The notes: generated from the sequence alone by a model not told the origin. Numbered from the stretch's first letter, positions 41,901-54,898 are shown. The stretch is DNA of 64,000 bases from Lineus longissimus (GCF_910592395.1 NC_088317.1:5206001-5270000), one strand, 5' to 3'. Translations and numbers: made by a program.

Positions 41901-42917
41901 GGGTGAGTTTAAAGTAGGTGTTGGTGTTAGTGTTGGAGATTAGTGTTAGTGTCAGTGTTAATTTCAACCTCTGAGAACTAGGTGTCGTGTCACACCGGTG
42001 CTGGTGTTAGTGTTACACCGGTGTTAGTGTTAGTGTCAAGAGTGGCCATCTTGAAAAAGCTTTGGTTTCCATGGTTTTTGCTTTTTTCCAAGTTTTCAAA
42101 AGGTAGGCTATATCATTTATCTTCTAAACTTGGGAAGTCTAAATTATATTTCCAGTCCCTGTGCCACATTCAAATTTCCTGGGATGATTCCTTGAATCCA
42201 TGTCCCTTAGTGGTAAGGACAAAGCCTGAAATTCGGCAGGTTCTGGCAGACGGATGTGTTGCTGAGCTATTTCTTGCATGTAGTCAGCAACTTCATGGGT
42301 ATATTTCAGAGCAGTGCAGGTTGCTACCCCATGAGTATAAGCATGCTGCCTATAATAGCCTCCTGACGCCAGGTATGACAGAAAATGTCAATTCGCCGCT
42401 GGGATGAATTGAAAGAGGCCCCACCTTGTCCATGGGCCGATCTGTGGTGATGAAATTCAGTTGATAGCACCTGTATTTCATTATCTGTTAACCGCAAGTG
42501 TTTCTCTGCAGGCTCTGTAGATAAAGCAGCTCGTCTCACATGATTTGGTCCTCGATTCGGTCCCAAAATCCCTGCTACAACTTGTTGAAATGGTACAAAT
42601 ATCATATTCTCTTTTCTGATCCAAGATGGCTGCTAACACCAGTTGAGAGCTGTAAACTCTGGTCGGGTGTTATCCCTAGGGCTTTAGTGTTAGTACAATG
42701 GAAAATGGCTTGAAATTCTGGCCACGATAACACTGAGTAGAAATTAAGTCTGGTGTTAGTGTAACACTAACACTTTCTGGAACACCAAACACCGACTTTA
42801 AACTGAGATTAGCTGACACGGTGTTGACACTGAGCAGTTTATTTCTGGTGTAATCTTAGGGGTTAGTGTTAGTGTTAGTGTTAACACCCGGTGATAACAC
42901 CTACTTTAAACTCACCC
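41901..42917. mobile_element. Inverted-repeat element M1, 1017 bp, inside BEL protease-RT region
   Basis: Perfect 22-bp inverted ends (GGGTGAGTTTAAAGTAGG...; with adjacent T/A, 23-24 bp). Just inside both ends lie many GTGTTA-type hexamers. No target duplication is evident: left flank ACACT, right flank ATTGT. Removing exactly 1017 bp (339 codons) leaves the BEL frame open. The left end contributes a consensus 5' splice site (GTGAGT at 41903). The internal open frame (41982-42407) has no recognised motif. Confidence 0.8.
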
Positions 42918-45900
42918 ATTGTAACCAGTAAGAGAGTTAGCGGTGTGGTTATAAGAGGTTTAAACGAGTCTACTGATATAACGCTACCTGTTGCCTACAC
43001 CCGTGATGTTATTCCCGCAAGAAGGTCACAAATTCCTAGACCTGAAACCGCTAGACAGTGGCGCCATCTCGAAGTTGTTGCAGACCGCCTCACACCTCAT
43101 CTTGCCGAGGTGGAGATCGGTCTCCTTATTGGCACCAACTGTGTTAAAGCTATCCGCCCGTTGGAGATAGTAGCCGGCGAAGGCAATGATCCGTATGGTG
43201 TGAAAACAAATCTCGGATGGGGTGTGATTGGTTTGATGAACCGCAGCAGCGCAACCGGTGACGAGAATGTAGCTTCTTCTTTTAAAAACGTAGTCTCAAC
43301 CCACTTTGCGTTCAGAACAAAGGTGAGGGAAATTTCCCCAAGTGAGGTTTCTAACATGTTTGATTGCGACTTCAACGAGATCCCTGGTAGTGGTGAAGCG
43401 ATGTCCGTAGAAGACCGTAGATTCCTTGCCATAGTGAGTGATGCGATACGCCAACGTGAAGACGGACATTTCGAGATGCCACTGCCCTTTAGAGAAGATG
43501 AGCTGAAACTTCCAAAAAACAGGAACCTTGCCCTGAAACGTCTCAACAGCCTCAAGTCAAAGATGAACAAGAACGCCAAATACAGCGAAGATTACCGTGG
43601 GTTCATGAAGAAACTCCTAGACAACGGCCATGCTGAACGTGTTCCCAGTGAGGAACTCAACTTGGAGGATGGCACAGTCTGTTACATTCCGCACCATGGG
43701 GTGTACCACCCGCGTAAACCTAATAAAATCCGTGTAGTGTTCGATTGCGCGGCTGAGTATGACGGAGAGGCACTGAACAAGCATCTCCTCCGTGGCCCAG
43801 ATATGATTAATAATTTGACAGGGGCCCTGATTCGCTTCCGCAAGAACCCCATTGCATTTACTTGCGATATTGACGGGATGTTTTACCAGGTAGGCGTACA
43901 TCCCAAGCATCGAAACTACCTACGATTCTTCTGGTGGGAGAATGGCGATCTTGACAAACCGCTAGTTGAGTATTGTATGACTGTTCATTTGTTTGGTGCT
44001 ACCTCGTCACCTGGTTGCGCAAACTTTGCGCTAAAGGCCACTGCCGAGAAATTCAAGGATGAATTCGATCCCAAGACGGTAGAGTTCATAAAACGGTCAT
44101 TCTATGTCGACGATGGACTCCAGTCTGAGCTAACTACTGGGGAAATCATCCTCCTGGTTGTCAGTGGTCAGAAGATTTGTGCTCGAGGTGGATTCAATCT
44201 TCATGACTATGTGTGCAACCACAAGCAATTTGTGGACCAGATCCCGCTTGCCTCGAGAGCCAAAGATTTCCAGTGCATAGACCTGAATAACGATGACCTA
44301 CCGACTGAGAGGACACTTGGAATCGTAAGACGTGTCCAGTCAGACACATTCGAGTTCCAGATTGAGATGAGGGACAAGCCCCTTACCAGGAGAGGGTTGT
44401 TATCGGTCATAAGTTCTGTGTACGATCCACTCGGGTTAGTTTCACCGTTCGTCCTCAAGGGCAAGAAAATCCTCAAGAACCTTTGCGAAACCGGAGCGGG
44501 CTGGGATGCTCCAACACCAGACGACATCAGACGTGAATGGGAACGCTGGATAGCAGATTTGAAAGATTTGGCTGATGTTAGTATTCCCCGTTGCTACAAA
44601 GGTGATGAGCTTGGCGAATTGAAATCTGCTGATCTTCACCACTTTAGTGATGCAAGCATGGAAGGCTATGGACAGTGTAGCTATGTCAGATTGACAGACG
44701 AGGAGGGAAGATGTGACACAGCGCTGGTCATGGCCAAGTCCAGGGTGACGCCATCGAAGACGGTTACAATTCCGAGGCTTGAATTGACCACGGCCGTTAC
44801 ATCAGCTAGGATTGCCAAGTTTCTGGATAAGGAGCTGGACTACAGCAACATAGAGCACCACTTCTATACAGATAGCCAGGTGGTTTTAGGGTATATTGGG
44901 AATGAAAGCAGGACATTTCACATTTTCGTAGCAAACCGTGTACAGGAAATCCGTGATTCCACCTCGCCCTCAAACTGGAGATATGTTGACACCGACCAGA
45001 ACCCAGCAGACTATGCTTCCAGAGGCATGAGCGTGAGTGAGCTGAAGGATTGCAGTGTATGGTGGAAGGGGCCTCCGTTCTTGAAGACTGGTATCCTGCC
45101 CACTCCTGAGGACCACCACCCGGTTTCTCCAGAAGATCCAGAGCTCAAGAAGACCGTCCTTAGAACCAAGGTGGATGTTGTGCAGTATGGGGACATGACA
45201 TATAGGTTTGATTACTACTCCTCATGGTTCAGGCTGAAGAGAGCTGTTGCCATCTGTAAGAAGTACATGGAGAAGCTGAGGCTCAAGGACCGAGAGAAGT
45301 ACACTCCAGTGACCACTGAAGACCTACAGCAGGCAGAAACGACGACTCTCAGGTTCGTTCAACAGCAGTCCTATTCTTCTGAGATCGAGACACTGAAGAA
45401 GCAAAGGGATGAAAATTGGAAGGGAACGGTCAAAGGCAGAAGCAATCTCTACTCATTGGATCCTTTCTTAGATGATGAGATGGTCTTAAGAGTTGGGGGG
45501 GGGGGGGGGCGTCTCGGCAGATCCTCCATGCCAGACAACGTGAAACACCCCGTCTTAGTACCAAAGAACACCCACGTTGGTAGATTGATCATCTCTCACT
45601 ATCACAGCAGATGCGCCCACTCCGGAAGAGGAATGACCTTGAACAGCATAAGGCAAGCAGGTTTTTGGATCATACGGGCTAGAGTGGCTGTTACCTTGTT
45701 CATCATGAACTGCGTTGGATGCCGTAAGCTCAGGGGTGCACCATGTGGTCAGAGGATGGCAGACCTGCCCATTGATAGATTGGAGCCCGACGCTCCCTTC
45801 ACTTATTCCGCTGTCGATTTCTTTGGGTCTTTCCTGATAAAGGGGGGGGGCGCAGTACGCCAAAACGGTGGAGGTGCTCTTCAGTTGTTTGACAAGCCGT

Positions 45901-45959
45901 GCAATCCATCTAGAAACTGCCAATTTCCTCACAACCGATTCATTTCTCAACGCTTATAG
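42891..45959 (+). pseudogene. BEL/Pao pol, second period
   Basis: Same as 140-3211 with one glycine codon fewer (G run of 15 at 45495-45509 instead of 18) and one Ala to Thr change (QSDTFEF). True BEL sequence begins at 42918. The frame is lost at the G run 45842-45850. Confidence 0.92.
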
Positions 45960-46374
45960 GCACTTTGTTTGTCGCAGAGGTTCTGTAGTAAAGTTGCGAT
46001 GTGACAGGGGGACCAAATTTGTCGGTGGTCAAAATGAGCTGACCGCCGCCCTTAGTGAGATGGATCAAGATAAGATAAGACAAGAGTTACCCAAAGATGA
46101 CTGCGATTGGGTAAACTTTGACATGAATGTTCCCTGCGACAGTCATATGGGTGGCGCTTGGGAGCACATGATCGGTTCCGCGAGAAATGTGCTCAACGCG
46201 CTCCTCAATCAACATGGTCACCAGCTCGATGATGAGCTTTTGCGTACGCTAGTAACTGAAACTGAAGCGATTGTCAACAGTCGTCCGTTGACTGTTATAG
46301 ATACGCTGTCCGCTGATCTAGAGCCATTAGAGAGGTTGCGGACCGTCCCCATTCCCACTCCCACTCCGAGGTGA
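45868..46374 (+). pseudogene. BEL integrase core, second period
   Basis: Same as 3120-3626 but with Asp in NVPCDSHMGG. BEL-derived sequence ends at 46327-46329, followed by the M2 inverted repeat. Confidence 0.9.
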
Positions 46375-47173
46375 TTCCGTTTTGGCGTATTACGTCATCA
46401 CTTCACGAGGGATTTCCCCGTCTTGCTCCATGAACTTGGACGATTTTACGAGTTGGAGGCCGCGAATTCGTAAGTGTTCTCCCACTTGCATTATCTGAGC
46501 TGTGTGTCCAAGACTAAGGGGTGGATAGATGGAGATGGCATAGGCTACCTACTCCACTTTAGTCTCCGACATTTTTGCCTTGGGAGGAGCTAGCCTAAGG
46601 CCAAGGGCTTAAAAACATGGCCAGATAGCTGAGATAGGCTGCACGTTTTCAATTAACCATTGCACTGGTCCAAAGAGAAAAAACACGGCTACCTCCAGTC
46701 AAGATCATCTAGGCCTAGGCATGATCTGATGGCGATGCCAGGTGGGCATAGGCATCACTACGATATTGGAGAACAGGAAGACTCGCACGTCGTAGGCCTG
46801 TCGCCCCAAAATATAGTTTCATGAATGAAACTCTGTTCCCCTCTATACTTTTTGGATCTAGTTATCTTAGGACTGAAGTAATTCGTAGTTTTACAATAGA
46901 AATACGCACATGTTACAGAGGAAACGGCTTTTTACTAGCTGTAAATCACCAAAATTGTAGAATATTTCGTCTGCTTTATTTACTTTTTTTCTCGCACGTC
47001 GTTAATTTGGGTGATTTCCAGTTTGGCCGTGTGACTCGCAGGCTGGCCGAATGACGTCTCCCAACTCGGTTCCCGTTGGTGCGCTCAACCTACTTTTCGA
47101 CGTCACGAGTTCCGAGAACGACTCGAGTTGAACTCGGAGTGGGAGTGGGAGTCGGGACGGTTCGCAACCTCTC
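46330..47173. mobile_element. Element M2, second period
   Basis: Identical in structure to 3582-4425, with TA at 46328-46329 and 47174-47175. Confidence 0.85.
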
Positions 47174-47175
47174 TA

Positions 47176-47562
47176 CTGTCTCCTAGTCAGCAGCTTACTC
47201 TCAAGTCTCAGGTTGTGAAACCACCATCAGGGGTCTTTGTGCGTGAAGACGTCTATTGTAGAAGGAGGTGGCGCCGTGTTCAGTTCCTTGCCAATCAGTT
47301 CTTGACCCGCTGGCGCTCAGAGTTCCTGACCACTTACCAGTCGAGAAAGAAGTGGAACAAACCCAGGAAAAATATTCGAGTCGGTGATGTGGTCCTGCTG
47401 ATTGATGAGGGACTGGCGCGGTGTGACTGGCCTTTAGGACGTGTTGAGGATGTCTATCCTGGCGAGGATGGCCTAGTCAGGAAGGTGAAATTGTTTGCCA
47501 GGGGTAAAATGTATGAGCGCCCGGTTCACAAGCTGGTACTTTTGGTTGAGCAGAGTGACTAG
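47176..47562 (+). pseudogene. BEL integrase C-terminal region, second period
   Basis: As 4428-4814, with Leu for Trp in the NQFW motif, a change that makes this copy the more derived at that position. Confidence 0.88.
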
Positions 47563-48090
47563 ATCATTGGACTGAGAGTTTTGTTACCCCATGCGAAGAA
47601 ATTAGTGTAAAATAAGACAATGTTAGTACTTTCACCATTGTTAAGATGATAAGTTTCAGATGAAGGAGTTCATTTTTGAAGAAGGATGATTGAATCCTGT
47701 TTGTTGACAAGCTCATTGCATTTAGAGAGTTGAGTTGAGAACTTTGAACATTGAATGTTCTATCTACAGTGTTGTATAGTATTTCTTTAAAACGTGTGAA
47801 TGGAAATCAGTGTTTTGTATGGATCCAAGGGGATCATAGTGTATCCACTAAGAAAATCTTATTTTAGTTAAGAATTTTAGAAAGAGTACTTAGGAGGCAT
47901 TGGCTATGCCTTGTGTCTAGTTGTGAACAACTTAGGATAGTGTGAAGCGTATGTTATAGCACTTTAGAGTGAAAGGCTTAAAGCTGAACTGTACTCTTTT
48001 AGTAAGAGTCATACGTTGAGTTACAATTGATGTTAACCATTTGGTTTAGGATTTGGTTAATGAATTTTTGAGGACAATTTAGGAGAGGCA
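47563..48090. other. BEL 3' non-coding region, second period
   Basis: As 4815-5342; no gene, purine tract just before the LTR. Confidence 0.6.
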
Positions 48091-48423
48091 TGTGACCGCT
48101 GTGAGCGGAATTAGTATTTTTATTTTTGAATTTCACGGGTTCCAACTTTTTCCGCCGTTTTGGAGTAGCCGGAGTAGCTCAAGTGTAGCTCAAGTGCTTT
48201 CGCCCAGAGATCAAGCATGAGTTTTATCTAATATTTTGTCTTCGCTTTGATGTGTAATTTACGACTGCAAAAAGAGAATATGCCGGGAAAGAGGTATATT
48301 TTAAGAAAGGTAAATGTATAAAGACTACACTGAATGCATTAAAGTTGCATACTTGGCCGTAAGTGAGGCCTGTAGATGGTTTTTTATGATGCGTCTCGTG
48401 CGTTTATTCCCTCAAGATAGTGT
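48091..48423 (+). repeat. BEL 3' LTR, second period
   Basis: Copy of 5343-5675 and partner of the 5' LTR at 39684. Confidence 0.85.
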
Positions 48424-49058
48424 CCATAAGTATACTATCCACCTTCAGATATCTTTCGTCACAATTTGCTATTTGCTTTAGTGGCAGACGCCACAGCCCA
48501 GCAAAGGAAACGTTACGGCCATCCAAACTCAAACACAACGGAGGGGCGAGTTTGAATGGAGGGATTTCCAAATTCAGCTCGTGAGTTCGGCCATGCATTT
48601 CAATGTCATTCGAAAATGGTACATTCAGACGTGTGAACGACCATGTTGTCGTCAGGATATACCGACTTCCGGATGATTCAAAATGGCTGAGCGCCCGCAT
48701 GGCATCTTTTATAGTTAGATGTTGCAAGCAATGCCGGTTGAGAATCAAGTCAAATGGCCCATCTTAAAAGTTCAAAGGCGATTTTACGATATCGTGGACG
48801 AAAAAGTCTCTGTTTTTCATACCCTGAAACGTTTCCTGGTGAATCCGGATCAAATCGGGTACAATATCAACTCCGGTGTAATGGATATCCGGTCTTATTT
48901 GAAGAAATTTGGACATCCATACCATATCACCACAGGGGGCGTCTAAAATGCGGACGGTGTCTCTCCCTTATTCATTTTTTATCCTTTCCACGGTCACGTG
49001 TAACATTGCGATCATTCTTTGAGCGTTCTCCAAAGTGGATCCTGGGCCCGAGGCTTGA
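48424..49058 (-). pseudogene. Methyltransferase-like remnant, second period
   Basis: Copy of 5676-6310 with the same TAA stop before DGPFD and the same truncations at both ends. Confidence 0.65.
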
Positions 49059-49944
49059 CGCAAGGGCCCAACGCGCCGCGTAGCGGCAAAAAAGCGAAGC
49101 TGGCAAAACATTTATAACGGGTCACCGTCACTTATTATTGGACTTATAGCGCATTTACGGGGTTGCAACTATTTTGCTTTATAGTGTCACCAGGAAAGAA
49201 AAGCATGCGACCTAACGCCGATCTATTTGTATAAAGTGATAATTGGAAGGTACATAGTAGGAAATATCAATAAAATAATCATTCCATGTCGTCTTTTGAG
49301 GGCATTTTTGATTGTAAAAAATATATGTGTACGTCACCGGAGTCTCTGCAATGATAATTTTATCACAGCAGTCTCGCGCAAGTAGAAGTTTTTTCCTATT
49401 AGTTCTTCACTTATTTGTCTCAATGTCTGGCGCAAAGCCAGACGTTTTCCATTACGATTTCACTACGATGTTTGACAAGAAGGAGCAGTGCGCGAGATAT
49501 GCTAATGAGCAGACTTCCCTCGCTTGAGTTTCGGAAGAATGTTCCATATCGCGCTAAGCTGACCACTGCTGACCATGACAGACGTGCATTGGACTGGTAC
49601 AGGTTGGAACTGAACATTGAATATGCTGGTGGTGACGCTTTCTGATGAGAAGTTGGTCGTGACTGATGCAGTATCATTGGACTTGTCCACAGCATCGTTC
49701 AATCATTGCTCTCTGAGCTGCCTTGATTCTGTACTTACCCAAATACTGAGACCAAATGCCTGTTGACTGTGCTTTAAGAGAGACTGGCGCCATGCCTAGT
49801 CTCTCTTAAAGCACAGTCAACAGATACCAACCCCCTCAGACTCAGAAACCACAAACGCCCAACCCTTCCTGCTACCTTAATACTTCTGGGTCACTGCCTC
49901 ATTTCTGGAATTCTGAAGATTGTACAAGTACCTTAATACTTCTG
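49059..49944. other. A-specific segment, second period, with hairpin
   Basis: Copy of 6311-7196. The perfect 25-bp-arm hairpin is at 49761-49822. Confidence 0.6.
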
Positions 49945-50603
49945 GATAAAATCACAAACATTTTTAGAGAATTTTATAGATCCATGATAAAACTTAGACC
50001 GAACCACCTATACTCGTGTACTACAACACTTGTGATTCTCTGGTGATATTTTTTCTCCTCTATTTGCCACTTTCCACAAGCAGAAATCATGTAGGTCTTC
50101 CTGTCAGGTGACAGGTTGTGACCAATCGAAACGCCCGTAAATGATTATGGCCGTGCTGACTGTGCCGGCGAAGCATGGTAGGTCTCTTCTGATTGGTCAA
50201 TACCTGTCAGGAAGTCTCAAATTGCAGCATGAGGAAAGTTGCGAATGCCCATCGCTGCTACAAAATATACATAAGCTGATATGTGCACCTTGTAATTCAT
50301 AAGCTCTCAAAAAAGCGCGAAACGGTGCAACTTGGCTGGAAGTTCTCCGATTACCAACACGGTTTATCGATGAGTGATCATATCAACCAGTATATTATCA
50401 AAGTGAAGGAGGGGGTATCGGCAACATAACGTGCAACAGTCGTTCGCCATTTTGAGGACAATACGACATCGAACCGGATAATCGTAAAACGTGTAGCCGC
50501 TACATGATAAAACGACGTCGCCTCTCGTAAAATCATGAACTTTCGCCGTTCCTTCATGAGAATAATACGACGTCCATTCTGATACTCTACCATTTTTGAT
50601 AAA
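49945..50603 (+). promoter_or_regulatory. GPCR upstream region, second period
   Basis: Copy of 7197-7855, with the inverted repeat at 50095-50216. Confidence 0.4.
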
Positions 50604-51689
50604 ATGGAGGCTAACACAACGGTTAGTTTGCAGCGGACACGGACCTATTCTTTATTAGAACTTCTAAAACTCCTAGGATTAAGTTGTCTGACTGGCTACA
50701 CGATACAGCCCATCTCAGAATTTCAAGACTACCTTAAATTCATCCTTCAAGTCCCAATGATGCTCCTCACTACCCCCATCGGCCTGGTTTGTAATGGTCT
50801 GGCTTTCCTAGTCATCGGCCGTCAGCGCCCGTTCACATCAACTAGTATTTTTCTCCGAGCTTTGGCTGTGGCCGACAGCATCGTTCTGACAGCTGATATT
50901 ATACGCTTAACCATACGTGGTTTGAACGATCACGTAATTTTGATGAGCTCATTTATGGAATTCTACCATCGCGGATATGGGTATATCAAGGCATTGCGAT
51001 CGTTTGGTAAAACAGCGTCCATCTACCTCACTGTATGCGTCGCGGCCGAGCGTTTCGTAGCTGTCTGCAGGCCGTTACGGGCAAGCTCGATATGTACGAA
51101 AAGAAACGCTTACATCGCCGTCGGGTGTGTTTTCTTCGGTTCATTTCTGTATCGAATCCCCATCCCGTTTGGCTACACCGTTAAACTCTATATCAATTAT
51201 TGTGAGTTAGGTAGAATGAGACCAAAATATCGTCATTCTGCGCTTTACAACAATCCAATATACTACATTGGTTATGTGCTTATCCTTGCAATTATCATAA
51301 AAGCAGTTATACCAATGCCAATTCTCTTGTCCATTACCGCCGCGGTATTAAGGTCTCTCAGAACACCAGGTAAGGACGGAGCTAGGTTAAGACACACAGG
51401 CAATCGAAACGAAGGAACGAGTTCAGCCACAGCAAAAGTGATGGCAGTTGTGATATCATACATAATACTGGAAACGCTAGGTTCCATTACTGATTTGACG
51501 GGTATCGTCAGGCATGCCAACGATGGGTTAATTGACTCTGCGTTAAGCAATTGTCTTATTTATATAGGCTATTTTCTATCAGAATTAAATTGCTTCATTA
51601 ATTTCTTCATGTATTGTGCTACTAGTCGACATTTTAGGAAAGGTGTGAAGGAACTGGTCTGCATATCCAAGCCGAAAAAGCGAAACTGA
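50604..51689 (+). CDS. Rhodopsin-like (class A) GPCR, second-period copy of cassette A
   Basis: Encodes the same 361-residue protein as 7856-8941 with no amino acid difference noticed. Upstream and downstream sequence is also duplicated, so if real it doubles the dose of this receptor. Confidence 0.9.
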   Translation: MEANTTVSLQRTRTYSLLELLKLLGLSCLTGYTIQPISEFQDYLKFILQVPMMLLTTPIGLVCNGLAFLVIGRQRPFTSTSIFLRALAVADSIVLTADIIRLTIRGLNDHVILMSSFMEFYHRGYGYIKALRSFGKTASIYLTVCVAAERFVAVCRPLRASSICTKRNAYIAVGCVFFGSFLYRIPIPFGYTVKLYINYCELGRMRPKYRHSALYNNPIYYIGYVLILAIIIKAVIPMPILLSITAAVLRSLRTPGKDGARLRHTGNRNEGTSSATAKVMAVVISYIILETLGSITDLTGIVRHANDGLIDSALSNCLIYIGYFLSELNCFINFFMYCATSRHFRKGVKELVCISKPKKRN

Positions 51690-51828
51690 TGTCCTGCCGC
51701 ATGAGCCTAACTATTCTGTCGATGCCATGGCTTAAAAGATCCAGTCCCATAACAAAGACTTTGATTCAGTTCGTCCGTTTTATATCAAGTTTCGTAAAAC
51801 AAGCTGTATATTCTGTACTCAATTTCTT

Positions 51829-51980
51829 ATTGTGAGTTAGGTAGGATACGACCCACATATGCTTATTCTGAACTTTACTACAATCCAATAAATACTACAT
51901 TGGTTATGTGCTTATCCTTGCAATTATCATCGAAGCATTTATACCAATGCCATTTCTCGTGTACATTACCTCAGCGGTGA
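51829..51980 (+). pseudogene. GPCR fragment (TM5 region), second period
   Basis: Copy of 9081-9232; a C to A change lies just upstream (GCTGTATATTCTG). Confidence 0.78.
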
Positions 51981-52075
51981 CGACGATATGTGGGGAAAGG
52001 GTTAAAACGACAACGATAAAAAACCCGCAAAAAGACAACATGAGAAGAAGGCAACATCAGGATAAAAGAAGTACA

Positions 52076-52122
52076 ACCGAAGTTTAAACCATTTTACTGC
52101 ATAAAATGGTTTAAACTTCGGT
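52076..52122. repeat. Perfect 21-bp-arm palindrome, second period
   Basis: Identical to 9328-9374. Confidence 0.9.
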
Positions 52123-53430
52123 TTCGTCGTGACTACTGTGCAGACGCTATTTAGCCGTTTTTGGTGCGTCTGTTTCACATAGGCCGATTACATCTAATAT
52201 AGGCCTTTTGTACAGGCGCCCTTCAACCGGCTAAATAGAGTCCACACAGTTTGTTGAAGAATGAAACAAGAAAAGGACCATTGGACTACGTTTTGTGATG
52301 TAGCTAACCTATTGTTCTTCCAAATTGATCATTTCAATTGGGATCGACCGACCTTTTGCATAATTTCATCCATGTTCTTCAATATTTAGAAACAGTCTTC
52401 GATCGTTGAAACTAGAGAGACTTGGCCATGATCGTCCGATATTATTGGCATTACGTTACTTTTTCTGGTTTCCGGTTTACTGAGTCACGTGATGTTACTA
52501 CGAACTGACGAGCAGTTATCACAATGAATGAAACGGCCAGGGGCCATTGTACTCACCGTATAGATATTTGGTGGTTAGAAATTCATCCTGGTTAGGAAAG
52601 ATGCTACAAGTATAGGTTAAATCAAAGTCGGTATGACATGTGATGTATCCTTGCTTGGAGTACCTACCATAAAAATATCATCTAAAAAATTCACTGATGA
52701 GCGAGATATTGTACTTTTTATCTTTTTTAGTTATAGCCCCCTAGTGGCCTAGTCTAGAATCAGATCGGACCGAAATTAAATGTCAGAGGCTACATGACAT
52801 AGGGAGTCATGTGTATCAAAGCTACGACGACGGATGACGACGACGACGACGACGACAGACGACGGACGACGGACACAGCGGTATTGTAGGTCACGCACAT
52901 GTATTAAGCCAATCAGCTCGCGCTTGTACACGAAATAGCTGAGTTTGAGATCAATGCGAGGCCTCACCATAATAGTTGAATGGTATTTAGATTACTATTC
53001 ATAGATTCCATAGATAGCATTATTTCCAGTAGACGATGGCTAACATCAGAGTTTAAGGAGTTTAATTAAAGCCCTACGCCGTTGGTTAAAAATTTGAATT
53101 TGTAATTGAATGTCCAATTTCAGAATTACATTCTAAATTTAAATTTCACCATTGCCGTTGTCACAGTGTAGACTGATATACAAATACTATGAATACCAAG
53201 TTTCAACAAATTTGTATTCACAATAACTGCACTACGGCATTGTGTATTAGTGGATTTCTATTTAACTGGACCACAAGTGATTACGAACGGCGTAGGCCTT
53301 TAAGAGGTTTTTAATGTTTATGTTTTTATAAGGATTTAGAGTTACATTAGTGCCTTCACGTGCCTTGTCTGGAAGCTGAGCACTGTCAATACATTTAGGG
53401 TCAATATGTGCAATCGTCCGCTTAGACATG
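52123..53430. other. Cassette A spacer, second period
   Basis: Copy of 9375-10682. The CTCF-like motif is at 52736-52748. The GAC tract differs by one C to T (GACGGATGAC). Confidence 0.6.
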
Positions 53431-53924
53431 GAGTGGCGTTCGTGTTGCAAAAACGTTGCGATTGAGTTCTTTCTTACCGCAGCTTGATGGCGGACGACGG
53501 ACTGTATACCACGTTATGTTTCCACCTCCCTGGTTGATATGGTCAGACTCATCGAAAAACAGCGTTTGGTAATCGGAGAACATCCAATCAAATCAATTAT
53601 CATTATCAATTATCATCTCCCTTTTTTTTCGCCGGGAGTCCAAAGATTATCCCACATGTGAAGCTGGGTTTGTTCAATGCCTGGCACTGGCACTGGCACT
53701 GGCACTGGCACTGAATAGTATTGGAGATGAATTTAATTTTCTGTTTGAATGCAATGCTCTAACTGGCCTAAGAAGAGAATTCATCCCTAGATATTACAGA
53801 ACTCATTAAAATGCATTGAAGTTCTCTGAACTACTGAACACACAAAGAAAGTGGCTTTTGGTCAATGTAGCCAAATTCATCCATGAAGATTTTAAACTGT
53901 ACTGTTCCCTTCCTGATGTTCATG
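53431..53924 (+). pseudogene. Non-LTR-retrotransposon-like tail, second period
   Basis: Copy of 10683-11176 with the same stops and five GGCACT units. Confidence 0.45.
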
Positions 53925-54851
53925 TGTAATGTCCTTTGATTTGCCTTCTTTGGTACTCGATATACATGATATAGTGAACTAATGAACTTGCAAATCGGCT
54001 TTAATGTTCAACTCGTACTTTATTGTCTCGTCTCGCTCGTCGACTACCATAACAACAACAATGCACCGTTTTCGCCCCGGCCGCAACACGGGCCGAAGAC
54101 AGATTGGGGTGGCTCGGGACACCACACCATCCCCCACAAAATTTGGTCAGTGTGTAACTGACCACAATGTTACAGAATTCAATTCACTAACATAACAGGG
54201 CTTTCATATGTTACCCAAACATAAAACACAAGGACACCATTGTAACGCAATGGAACAAATTAACTATCCCTATACAACATTATCTCAAACAAAACAAAGT
54301 CCGGCACAATGTTCAGAAATAAGTACATGTATGTTAATCAGCATACACAGACAAGGGATTACTACAAGTAATAAAACACAAAAATAAGAGTTAACGTCTT
54401 GCTGAGTTGGGTAGGGATTATCCTCCATCATGTCCATCCTCAGTATTGTCTTCTCCAAAATCATGATAATAATAATACTGAAATATTTTTATATAGATTT
54501 TATAATTATCAAATATCAAAAACACCATTACTAGCTCCGATCCTGAGCAATAAAATACACAAAACTATAGATCCAAGTACACGAAATAGTACATGAAATG
54601 AGTCCTGAGTCCATTTCTCTGCATAGAACAAGGATATACAAACACAACAAATATATCCAAAAATAGTCTTAACATGTGTTGATCAAACACACTAAACGAA
54701 CAGAGAGTCTCTATAGGCTTCCCTCAGTGCACTACTAAATGAATTTAAAAGTCTCTTATCCATTTACTAAGTCCTTATTGCTTCAAATCCTCCTGTGAGC
54801 GGCAGATCAAAGGCACCTTAGTACCCTGGCATGAGGTAATGTAAATCTACA
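53925..54851 (-). repeat. Gypsy 3' LTR, second period
   Basis: Copy of 11177-12103. Confidence 0.75.
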
Positions 54852-54898
54852 CCTCTCCCTTACAGGAATTGTTTAAAGCTTCAAACAGGTTTTCACTA

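Larger units (their letters stand above)
39684..48423 (+). mobile_element. BEL/Pao LTR retrotransposon, full length with two nested insertions
   Basis: Order: 5' LTR 39684-40008, leader, gag with zinc knuckles 40370-41900, insertion M1 41901-42917, pol 42918-46327, insertion M2 46330-47173, integrase end to 47562, non-coding tail, 3' LTR 48091-48423. Without the insertions it would be about 6.9 kb, a normal BEL length. It is dead: frameshift and stops in gag, a frameshift in integrase. The flanks share CCAT but map to different places in cassette A (29450 and 30197). Confidence 0.9.

Noticed and set aside
39684-48423. Envelope gene making the BEL element retrovirus-like
   Set aside because: The 528 bases between integrase and 3' LTR contain no open frame.
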